From: Mycolicibacterium sediminis | Lineage (GTDB): Bacteria > Actinomycetota > Actinomycetes > Mycobacteriales > Mycobacteriaceae | DNA length: 64,000 nucleotides | Assembly (NCBI RefSeq): GCF_010731735.1 | Contig: NZ_AP022588.1 | Span: 4,216,001-4,280,000, forward strand | Direction: 5' to 3' | Shown here: in pieces, positions 32,621 through 39,734 of the stretch | How the letters are laid out: every line of letters begins with the position of its first letter | Position numbering within the stretch: position 1 is the stretch's first letter | Program-made: the position numbers and the translations under genes | Notes under the pieces: model-generated | Databases searched by the model: none | What the model was told of the DNA's origin: nothing | What the model saw: only the letters and a program-made list of their open reading frames with translations

Positions 32621-32805
32621 GTGCCGGCACGCGAGAGTTGCGTAATGGCGCGGAAGTGCGAGTGGGCGTCTGCAGAATGCGACTCTCGCTGATGCGGACC
32701 GCCGAGTGCCCGCCGAGGTGGAAGCCAGTGTCGTGATCGGGCGCGCAGAGCGACGTGACTCTCCAGTTCGGCGCAACAGCCCTGCACGACGAAGGGGCAC
32801 CCGCC
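32621..32805 (+). repeat. intergenic repeat copy R1
   Basis: A composite non-coding repeat. An imperfect stem (GCGAGAGT at 32631, ACTCTCGC at 32682) is followed by a 60-base core (32720-32779) that matches 39633-39692 at 52 of 60 positions in the same orientation; similarity continues to the GGGGCACCCGCC end. No ORF is shared. Together with R2 it brackets the catabolic module 33245-39485. Confidence 0.75.
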
Positions 32806-32820
32806 GCAGCGGGTGCCCCT
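32793..32820 (-). terminator. strong GC hairpin after small secreted protein gene
   Basis: AGGGGCACCCGC and GCGGGTGCCCCT form a perfect 12-bp stem around CGCA, 15 bases past the stop of the minus-strand 55-residue gene. Part of it belongs to repeat R1. It probably terminates transcription in both directions. Confidence 0.7.
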
Positions 32821-32835
32821 CCAAGAATTGAGTGC

Positions 32836-33003
32836 TTAGCGGCCGTTGCCCACCGTCGACTGGGGGGAGCCGACGCTGGCCTGCTGCTGGATGTCGTGCA
32901 CCCATGTGTGGTGGTCGATGCCAGCCGACGCCGGGGCTGCCAGAGCTAATGTGGCGGCGGCGAAACCTGCGGCGATGGTGCCGACGAATCCGAGTTTCTT
33001 CAT
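32836..33003 (-). CDS. small secreted protein, 55 aa
   Basis: A 55-residue protein with a classical Sec signal peptide: basic MKKLG start, hydrophobic FVGTIAAGFAAATLALAAP (in part), and an A-S-A cleavage site near residue 27 (APASA), leaving a mature peptide of about 28 residues that includes IDHHTWVHDIQQQASVG and ends STVGNGR. ATG 33003 has an AGAGGAAG ribosome site. A strong terminator follows. Small exported peptides of this layout occur in mycobacteria and their function is unknown. The paired histidines could bind metal, which is speculation. Confidence 0.82.
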   Translation of the reverse strand: MKKLGFVGTIAAGFAAATLALAAPASAGIDHHTWVHDIQQQASVGSPQSTVGNGR

Positions 33004-33244
33004 GGTCTTCCTCTTTCCCTCTACTCGCTCTGGCTGAGCGTTCTGGTGGGCATAACCGGCAGGTCAGGGAAAGAACTTCCGGTGGCAGTGATTGAGTGGC
33101 GGGTGGCAGTAAGGGCCACCTGGTTGGTTATTTGGGCCAGCGTGCCGTCACACGCGAGGTGGAACACCGAGAACTGGGTATCGAACACAAACGACTTTCG
33201 TCGCGGGTTCGAGGCGAAGCGGTAGACCGCGAGGAGAACACGCG

Positions 33245-34321
33245 ATGAGCGCCACGATCCTGGTACTTCCCGGCGATGGAATCGGTCCGGAGATTACACC
33301 TGCGACCCTGCAGGTGCTCCAGGCAGCCGACCGCGCCCTCGGACTGGACCTCGGCTTCGAGATTCACGACATCGGGTTCGCGAGCCTGGCGCAACACGGC
33401 ACCACCCTCACCGACGGCACGCTCGCGCGGGTCCCGGAGGTGGACGGCGTCATCTTGGGACCGGTGTCGCATTATGACTACCCGCCTCGCGCGGAGGGTG
33501 GGATCAACCCCTCGGCGGAACTCCGAACAAGGTTCGAGCTGTACTCCAACATCCGGCCCTGCCGATCCCGGGAGGGCCTGACGATACTTCGCGATCCGAT
33601 GGACCTCGTCATCGTCCGCGAGAACACCGAAGGTTTCTACTCTGACCGCAACATGTTTGCCGGCACCGCGGAGTTCATGCCGGAGGACGGCATGGCACTG
33701 TCGATCCGCAAGATCACGGCGAAGGCGTGCGAACGGGTGGCACGCACCGCGTTTCAGTTGGCTGCCGGCCGTCGTCGGAAGGTGACCGCGGTGCACAAGG
33801 CCAACGTGTTGAAGATGTCGGATGGGTTGTTCCTGAAGCAGGTCCGGCTGGTCGCTGCCGAGTATCCCGGCGTCGAACTCGAGGAACTCATCGTCGATGC
33901 GACGGCGGCGCTGCTGATCCGCCATCCCTCCCGGTTCGATGTCCTGGTCACCACCAACATGTTCGGCGACATCCTCAGCGACGAGGCATCCGAACTCTGC
34001 GGCAGCCTCGGACTCGGTGGGGCGATCAACGCGGGTGAGGACATCTGCGTGGCACAGGCGCAGCACGGGAGTGCCCCCGACATCGCAGGTCGCAATGTCG
34101 CCAACCCGACCTCGCTGATCCTGTCGGCGGCGATGCTGCTCGACTGGATCGGCAAGCGTCACAACGACGATCGGTTGATCGCGGGCGGTGACCTCATCTC
34201 ACGTGCGGTCGACCACGTGCTGGACGACCCCGCGACCCGCACCCACGACATCGGTGGAACCCTTCACACCGACGCGTTCGCCGACACCGTCGTCGCCGAA
34301 GTGGAACGCCTCAGTGCGTGA
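33245..34321 (+). CDS. isocitrate/isopropylmalate/tartrate dehydrogenase family protein
   Basis: A 358-residue beta-decarboxylating dehydrogenase. It begins ILVLPGDGIGPEITPA, continues LRTRFELYSNIRPCRS (substrate arginines), VIVRENTEGFYSDRN (catalytic Tyr region), AVHKANVLKMSDG (catalytic Lys), NMFGDILSDEASELCGSLGLG (metal Asp residues; given in part) and GSAPDIAGRNVANPTS. The last motif GGTLHTDAF is typical of tartrate/3-isopropylmalate-like members and not citric-acid-cycle IDH. It oxidises and decarboxylates a 2-hydroxy dicarboxylate with NAD(P). It opens the module flanked by repeats and faces the LysR gene. Confidence 0.9.
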   Translation: MSATILVLPGDGIGPEITPATLQVLQAADRALGLDLGFEIHDIGFASLAQHGTTLTDGTLARVPEVDGVILGPVSHYDYPPRAEGGINPSAELRTRFELYSNIRPCRSREGLTILRDPMDLVIVRENTEGFYSDRNMFAGTAEFMPEDGMALSIRKITAKACERVARTAFQLAAGRRRKVTAVHKANVLKMSDGLFLKQVRLVAAEYPGVELEELIVDATAALLIRHPSRFDVLVTTNMFGDILSDEASELCGSLGLGGAINAGEDICVAQAQHGSAPDIAGRNVANPTSLILSAAMLLDWIGKRHNDDRLIAGGDLISRAVDHVLDDPATRTHDIGGTLHTDAFADTVVAEVERLSA

Positions 34322-34364
34322 CTTCGGCACACGATCGGGCTGGGTGACCTACCACCGAGTGTGA

Positions 34365-35276
34365 TCAGATGGCCGAGTAATCGTCGACGACGGTCTGCAG
34401 GATCCCTTCCAACCTCTGTGCTGCGGTCGTGAACTCGGCGTCACGAATGCGCGCGGAGCATATCCGCCGTGTCGGGATGGGCCCAGCGAGCCGTTTGACG
34501 ACGACGTCGCCGCGGAGTTGATGCGCGGCCAGACGGGGGCACAGCGTGATTCCCAGACCGGCTGCGACCATCGCCTGCGTTTCCTGGTAGTCGCTGACCT
34601 CGATCGCGATCTTCGGCGCGAATCCCGCGGCGTGCGCACAGCGGAAGAGCAACTCAGCCGTGGGGTGCCCCCCGGCACGCACGATCCATTCCTCGGCGGC
34701 GACATCGGCGAGGTCGATGTGATCGACGCGAGCCAACGGGTGGTCGGCGGCGACGATGAGAACGGTGGGGTCGAAGAGCAATTCCCGGCGGACGACGTCC
34801 GCGTCGGGGGTCTGATTCCAGGGGTAGTCCCACGTCAGTGCGAGGTCGAGCTGGTGTTCGTCGAGTAGTTCCCGCAGTGGGCTGATCCGGCTCGAGTGAA
34901 CCGCGAGGCGGATACGCGGATACGCCGTACGCAGTCCGATGACGACGTCGGGAAGTAGCGCTGCGGCGAACGTAGGGAAGACCCCGAAGCGCACGGTGCC
35001 GGTGTAACCACGTTGAAGTTCCTCGAGGTCGGCGCTCAGTGCGTCGAGCTGATGGTCGATGGCCTGGACCCGCCGGACCACGAGATGTCCTGCCGCAGTG
35101 AGGCGAACCCCCTTGGGATGACGGTCGACCAGTGTGGCGTGAAGCTCCATCTCGAGCTTGCGGATCTGCTGCGAGACCGCAGAGGGGGTGTACCGGAGTT
35201 CCGACGCGGCGCCTGCCATCGATCCGTGGCGCTCCACCGCGGCGAGGATGTGAAGACGGATGAGATCGGGCCGCAT
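34365..35276 (-). CDS. LysR-family transcriptional regulator
   Basis: A 303-residue LysR regulator. The HTH is at residues 2-60 (IRLHILAAVERHGSMAGAASELRYTPSAVSQQIRKLE in parts: AASELRYTPSAVSQQIRKLE) and the periplasmic-binding-protein-like inducer domain follows from about residue 90. It is divergent from the MFS gene; a T-N11-A dyad at 35316-35332 lies between them. It is convergent with the dehydrogenase gene. It should activate the transporter operon in response to the transported acid or an intermediate. Confidence 0.93.
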   Translation of the reverse strand: MRPDLIRLHILAAVERHGSMAGAASELRYTPSAVSQQIRKLEMELHATLVDRHPKGVRLTAAGHLVVRRVQAIDHQLDALSADLEELQRGYTGTVRFGVFPTFAAALLPDVVIGLRTAYPRIRLAVHSSRISPLRELLDEHQLDLALTWDYPWNQTPDADVVRRELLFDPTVLIVAADHPLARVDHIDLADVAAEEWIVRAGGHPTAELLFRCAHAAGFAPKIAIEVSDYQETQAMVAAGLGITLCPRLAAHQLRGDVVVKRLAGPIPTRRICSARIRDAEFTTAAQRLEGILQTVVDDYSAI

Positions 35277-35315
35277 TGCTCGACATTAGCAAAACTTACT
35301 TTGTGTTCAAGCAGA

Positions 35316-35332
35316 CGTAACTAGATCTTACG
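35316..35332. promoter_or_regulatory. LysR box candidate
   Basis: CGTAA-CTAGATC-TTACG is a perfect 5+7+5 dyad containing the LysR T-N11-A pattern (TAACTAGATCTTA). It lies 40 bases from the LysR start and 120 from the MFS start, the expected arrangement for autoregulation with divergent activation. Confidence 0.65.
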
Positions 35333-35451
35333 CAACTGCGCTGCCATAGTGAGGAAAGCAGCCGACGACGCACCCCATCGGGGTCGAAAGCGCCACTGAG
35401 GCAACACTCGACGTCCCGGATCCGGCCATACCCTTACTTGGAGGCGATGAC

Positions 35452-36789
35452 ATGGACACCCAACGACCCGAGTTCACCGGGGCGCGGCGGAGGAAGATCT
35501 TGCTCGCCGCTGCAGCCGGGAACTTCGCGGAATGGTACGACTGGGGCGTCTACGGCGTGGTGGCGACCATCATCGCCGCCCAGTTCTTCGAACCGGGGAA
35601 CCCCACCGCAGCGCTACTGAACACATTCGCCGTGTTCGCCCTCGGATACATCGCCCGCCCCATCGGCGGAATCATCTTCGGACGCATCGGCGACAAGTTC
35701 GGCCGCAAGCGCGCCCTGTCGATGACGATCCTGCTCACCTGCGGCGGCACCGCGGCCATGGGCCTACTTCCCACCTACGACAGTGTCGGCCTGCTCGCCC
35801 CGGGCCTGCTCCTGGTATGCCGACTCGCCCAATCCATGGGCGCCGGTGGTGAGTACGCCAGCGCCATCGGCTTCGTCTACGAGCACAGTTCCACCCACGA
35901 TCGCGCAAAGAACGTCTCGCGTCTGATCGCCACCACGTTCGTCGGGATCATGGCGGGTTCGGTCTTGGCGCGCCTCACATCGGCCGTCATTGGTCAGGAC
36001 GCATTCGAGAGTTACGGGTGGCGTTTCCTGTTCCTTCTGGGATTGCCGCTGGCTGCGATCGGCTTCTATCTGCGCGCTCGAGCCGACGAGACGCCAGAGT
36101 TCGAGCAGCTCAAGGCAGAACGTGCCAAGGCGAAGGAGGTCGCCAGGCCGCTGTCGGACGCGTTGCGCTCATCGTGGAAGTTGATGTTGGTCTTCGCCGT
36201 CCTCACCGCGAGTTACGCGCTCATCAGCACCACCATCACCTCCTACCTGACGACGTTCCTCAAGGAGACGACGAAACTGACGGCTGACCAGGCGTATACG
36301 GCGACGATCGTCAGCAATGTCGCGGTTATCGTCGCCACCCTGGTCGCCGGATCGTTCTGCGACCGAATCGGACTGCGCAAGATGTTCATGATCGGTGGCG
36401 GTGTGGTGGCCGTGGTCGCCGTCCCGACGCTGGTGCTCGCCTCCAACGGTTTCGTAGGCGGGCTCCTCGGCAGCGTAGGCATCGGAATCTGCAAGGGGTT
36501 GTTGGCCGTCCCGGCCCTGGTGGCGCTCAGCCAGCTGTTCCCGATCGCGGTCCGGATAACGGCGGGCGCGCTCGCCTACAACGTCGTCCAAGCCGTCTTC
36601 GGCGGGACCGGGCCCGCCATCGGCATCACGCTGAACGAATTGACCGACGGGCCCAATGGATTCGCGCTGTACCTGGCGGCGCTGGCGGCCATCACCGCCG
36701 TGACCGCCTTCGCGGCCCGCTCCACCTTCGCCAATGACACCGACGCCATACAAGCCCGTGTGACCGACCAGCACAGCGACAGGAAGTGA
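35452..36789 (+). CDS. MFS transporter, metabolite:H+ symporter (MHS) family
   Basis: A 445-residue major facilitator of the MHS group (shikimate/alpha-ketoglutarate/citrate-permease type) with about 12 membrane segments. Diagnostic: AGNFAEWYDWGVYGVVATI, ARPIGGIIFGRIGDKFGRKRAL, MGAGGEYASAIGFVYEHS and GWRFLFLLGLPLAAIG. ATG 35452 follows GGAGGCG. The Ldh-type gene starts six bases after its stop. A dicarboxylate or sugar acid is the likely substrate, given the family and the enzymes downstream. Confidence 0.92.
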   Translation: MDTQRPEFTGARRRKILLAAAAGNFAEWYDWGVYGVVATIIAAQFFEPGNPTAALLNTFAVFALGYIARPIGGIIFGRIGDKFGRKRALSMTILLTCGGTAAMGLLPTYDSVGLLAPGLLLVCRLAQSMGAGGEYASAIGFVYEHSSTHDRAKNVSRLIATTFVGIMAGSVLARLTSAVIGQDAFESYGWRFLFLLGLPLAAIGFYLRARADETPEFEQLKAERAKAKEVARPLSDALRSSWKLMLVFAVLTASYALISTTITSYLTTFLKETTKLTADQAYTATIVSNVAVIVATLVAGSFCDRIGLRKMFMIGGGVVAVVAVPTLVLASNGFVGGLLGSVGIGICKGLLAVPALVALSQLFPIAVRITAGALAYNVVQAVFGGTGPAIGITLNELTDGPNGFALYLAALAAITAVTAFAARSTFANDTDAIQARVTDQHSDRK

Positions 36790-36794
36790 CATCC

Positions 36795-37829
36795 ATGTCC
36801 ACCACGACGATCCCAGTCGACGAACTCACCCATCTTGCAGCCTCGGCCCTCACCACGGTCGGATTGACCCAGGCCTCGGCAGACGTCGTCGCCGACGTCC
36901 TCGTCTTGGCCGACCTGTTCGGCATCCACACCCATGGCGTGCTGCGTGTTCCGCAGTATCTCGAACGTGCCGGTATCGGGGGGATCAATCCCCACGCCGA
37001 CATCACGACCACACACGTCGCTCCTGCTCTGGCCCTGGTCGACGGAGACAACGGCGTCGGCCCCCTGGTAGCCAACGCGGCCCTCGACGCTGCCCTCAAG
37101 TCCGCGAGAGACACCGGCGTCGGAGCCGCATTCGCGCGACACAGCAACCACTTCGGTCCCGTCATGCCCTACCTGTTCAAGGCTGCGTCCGAGGGGTTCG
37201 CGGCGATCATCGCGAGCAACGCGACCACCACCATCGCACCCTGGGGCGGTAGAGCAACTCGACTGGGCAACAATCCGCTGGGCATGGGCATGCCCAACCC
37301 CGGTTCGGATCCGATCCTCCTGGACATCGCGCTGAGTGTGGCTGCGCGGGCCAAGATTCGCGCGGCAGCCGCAGATGGTCGCGACATACCCGACTCCTGG
37401 GCGACCGACGAATCCGGGCGTCCTACGACGGATCCGCATGCAGCGCTGGAGGGCTTCCTTCAACCGATCGCCGGCCACAAGGGGTACGGCTTGGCGGTCA
37501 TGGTCGATCTCTTCGCCGGATTACTCTCCGGTGCAGCGTATCTCGACAAGGTGAGTTCGTGGAGCGTCGCACCTGAACGTCCGCAGAACCTCGGGCACTT
37601 CTTCATCCTCATCAACACGCGGCTACTGGCCGCCCCGGACGTCCTCGGCGAGCGAGTCAACGACTTCGGTGAGCGCCTGCACGCGGTACCGGCGGCAGAT
37701 CCCGGCCAGCCGGTACGACTGCCCGGCGAGATGGAGATGGCGCGCTACCACCACCAACGTCGCGACGGAATCACCCTCGACGAGAAGGACGTTCTTGCCC
37801 TCCGCGAGCTCGTGCGGGCTCGAACATGA
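36795..37829 (+). CDS. Ldh family NAD(P)-dependent 2-hydroxyacid dehydrogenase (malate/L-lactate type)
   Basis: A 344-residue member of the Ldh_2 (MDH/ureidoglycolate/sulfolactate dehydrogenase) family, which is unrelated to classical LDH. Seen: DLFGIHTHGVLRVPQYL, VDGDNGVGPLV, ARHSNHFGPVMPY with the catalytic His, NATTTIAPWGG, NNPLGMGMP and GHKGYGLAVMVDLFAGLLSG. ATG 36795 has AGGAAG upstream; GTG 36786, which overlaps the MFS stop, is less likely. It overlaps the amidohydrolase gene by ATGA. It interconverts a 2-hydroxy- and 2-oxo-acid within the module. Confidence 0.92.
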   Translation: MSTTTIPVDELTHLAASALTTVGLTQASADVVADVLVLADLFGIHTHGVLRVPQYLERAGIGGINPHADITTTHVAPALALVDGDNGVGPLVANAALDAALKSARDTGVGAAFARHSNHFGPVMPYLFKAASEGFAAIIASNATTTIAPWGGRATRLGNNPLGMGMPNPGSDPILLDIALSVAARAKIRAAAADGRDIPDSWATDESGRPTTDPHAALEGFLQPIAGHKGYGLAVMVDLFAGLLSGAAYLDKVSSWSVAPERPQNLGHFFILINTRLLAAPDVLGERVNDFGERLHAVPAADPGQPVRLPGEMEMARYHHQRRDGITLDEKDVLALRELVRART

Positions 37830-38650
37830 CTCCTCGCAGCTGGGACTGTCACACCCACGTGTTCGGCCCGTACGACCGGTATCCGTTGGACCCGAACAGG
37901 AGCTACACGCCGCCGCCGGCCTCCGTCGCCGACCTGCAGGCCCACCTGGACGCGCTGGGCATCGAGCAGGTGGTTCTCGTCCAGCCGCACTCCCACGGCA
38001 CGGACACCCAAGCGATGATGGCCGCTCTCAACGTGCTTGGCGGTCGGGCGAGGGGAGTCACGGTCGTGGATCCCGGGGCGACGTCGGTCGACGAGTTGAC
38101 GGACCTGCGTCGACAGGGCATCCGCGGCGTCCGGGTGAACGTTCACACCGCGCGCTCGTCCATGGCGGTGCCGGAAGTGCATCGCATCGTGGAGATGCTC
38201 AAGGGGTCCGGTCTGCACCTCCAGCTCTTCGCACCTGGATCAGAACTCGTCGAACTCGTTCCGCAGCTCGACCGGTCCGTCCCCATCGTGGTCGACCACA
38301 TGGGAATGGTTCTGCACGGAAACGGACACCGCGATGCGATGGACGTCATCCGGGCTCTCTGCGAGCACGACTGCTGGATCAAGCTCTCCGCCCCAGAGCG
38401 GATGGGTGTCCAGCCTGACGGGGGCGAGGCTCGTCGGGTCGTGGAGGAGTTCGCAACGCTCGCACCGCACCGCATCGTGTGGGGCAGCGACTGGCCGCAC
38501 AGCGCGTTGACCCACGACCGGCCCGTCGAGGAGACCGAACCCTTCCGTGCCGTCGACGACCGCGCCCGTCTCGAGATGCTCGAAAGATGGCTCGGCGCGG
38601 ACCTGTACGGGTCGACGCTGTGCGACAACCCGGAGTCCCTGTACGCGTGA
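37826..38650 (+). CDS. amidohydrolase family protein (2-pyrone-4,6-dicarboxylate lactonase/galactarolactone-isomerase type)
   Basis: A 274-residue TIM-barrel amidohydrolase of the PDC-hydrolase branch. It starts WDCHTHVFGPYDRYPL (H-x-H), has VLVQPHSHGTD, GIRGVRVNVH, IVVDHMGMV (His) and IVWGSDWPHSAL (Asp). Members open or isomerise lactones without necessarily using metal. Translation is coupled to the Ldh gene (ATGA). In this setting a lactone intermediate of a sugar-acid or aromatic pathway is the expected substrate; the precise one is not identifiable. Confidence 0.9.
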   Translation: MTPRSWDCHTHVFGPYDRYPLDPNRSYTPPPASVADLQAHLDALGIEQVVLVQPHSHGTDTQAMMAALNVLGGRARGVTVVDPGATSVDELTDLRRQGIRGVRVNVHTARSSMAVPEVHRIVEMLKGSGLHLQLFAPGSELVELVPQLDRSVPIVVDHMGMVLHGNGHRDAMDVIRALCEHDCWIKLSAPERMGVQPDGGEARRVVEEFATLAPHRIVWGSDWPHSALTHDRPVEETEPFRAVDDRARLEMLERWLGADLYGSTLCDNPESLYA

Positions 38651-38708
38651 CGATTCTTCGGACGGAATGTTCCGCGACACGACGAACTCAAGACCCTCGA
38701 GGACACCA

Positions 38709-39485
38709 ATGAGATACGCACGCATCGAAGCCAAGGGACGAACCACGTGGGCCCTGGTCACCGAGGACGGGTTCCAGGAACTGGCGGGGCCACCCCGCGG
38801 CGACGTCCGTCCAGGCGCGGCGACGATCGATCGGGGTGAGGCGCGACTCCTGGCGCCGGTGGCGCCGTCGAAGATCTTCTGCCTCGGACGCAACTACGCC
38901 GCGCATCGTTCGGAGATGGGCTTCACCCACGACGGCGCACCGTCGGTCTTCATGAAGCCGCTCACCACGATCATCGGTCCTGGAGACGACATCGTGCTGC
39001 CCCCGAGAAGTCTGAGCGACCACGTCGAGCACGAGGCGGAACTGGCCGTCGTCATCGGTCGGACCGCTCGTTTCGTCAGTGCCGCAGACGCGCTCACGTA
39101 CGTCCTGGGATACACCTGCGCGAACGATGTCAGCGCACGCGATCTGCAACGAAGCGACCCACACCCCACCCGCGGGAAGGGCTTCGACACCTTCTGTCCG
39201 GTGGGACCCTGGATCGAGACCGACCTCGACGCCATCTCGGGGGTTCGACTGCGGTGCCGGGTGAACGGCACCCTCCGCCAAGACGCGTCGACGGCGGACA
39301 TGACGTACGACATCCCATTCCTGATCGAGTACCTGAGCGGATTCTCGACCCTGCACCCAGGGGACCTCATCCTCACCGGTTCCCCAGGGGGCACCGAGGC
39401 CATCCACGCGGGCGACCGAATCGAGGTCGACGTCGAGGGGATTGGAACGCTGACCAATGGAGTCGTTGCCGCGGACCGCTCCTGA
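38709..39485 (+). CDS. fumarylacetoacetate hydrolase (FAH) family protein
   Basis: A 258-residue FAH-fold enzyme. It shows APSKIFCLGRNYAAHRSEMG, VEHEAELAVVIGR with metal-binding acidic residues, YTCANDVSARDLQ, GKGFDTFCPVGPW and LILTGSPGGTEAI. Activities of the fold include hydrolysis of C-C bonds, decarboxylation and hydration of 2-oxo acids. ATG 38709 starts homologous sequence; the longer frame overlaps the amidohydrolase. It is the last gene of the MFS-Ldh-amidohydrolase-FAH unit and ends 50 bases before repeat R2. Confidence 0.92.
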   Translation: MRYARIEAKGRTTWALVTEDGFQELAGPPRGDVRPGAATIDRGEARLLAPVAPSKIFCLGRNYAAHRSEMGFTHDGAPSVFMKPLTTIIGPGDDIVLPPRSLSDHVEHEAELAVVIGRTARFVSAADALTYVLGYTCANDVSARDLQRSDPHPTRGKGFDTFCPVGPWIETDLDAISGVRLRCRVNGTLRQDASTADMTYDIPFLIEYLSGFSTLHPGDLILTGSPGGTEAIHAGDRIEVDVEGIGTLTNGVVAADRS

Positions 39486-39534
39486 GCGACACGCGGTACC
39501 CCCGCACCCGAAGCGGCGACGCCCTGTCAGCGAT

Positions 39535-39721
39535 ATGTAACCCGCGAGTGTGGGACGTGCGTACGCGAACGCGCCGGATTGCGTGCATTACGCCCACATT
39601 CGCCGGTGCGCGAGGCGCCACCCGTCGAAACGGAAGCCAGTGTCGCGATCGCGCCCGTGTGGCGACGTGACTCTCCAGTTCGGCGGAACAGTGCCAGCAC
39701 GCGAAGGAGGGGCACCCGCCC
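39535..39721 (+). repeat. intergenic repeat copy R2
   Basis: Second copy of the composite repeat. An imperfect stem (GCGAGTGTGGG at 39545, CCCACATTCGC at 39594) precedes the 60-base core 39633-39692, identical to R1 at 52 of 60 positions, then a GGGGCACCCGCC end at 39710-39721. It has the same orientation as R1. The stem part appears inverted relative to R1, which suggests a modular origin. Confidence 0.75.
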
Positions 39722-39734
39722 TGGCGGCTCCGCG

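Noticed and set aside
33160-33186. GGGTAT as a SigF-type -10 element before the dehydrogenase gene
   Set aside because: No matching -35 element at the required spacing.
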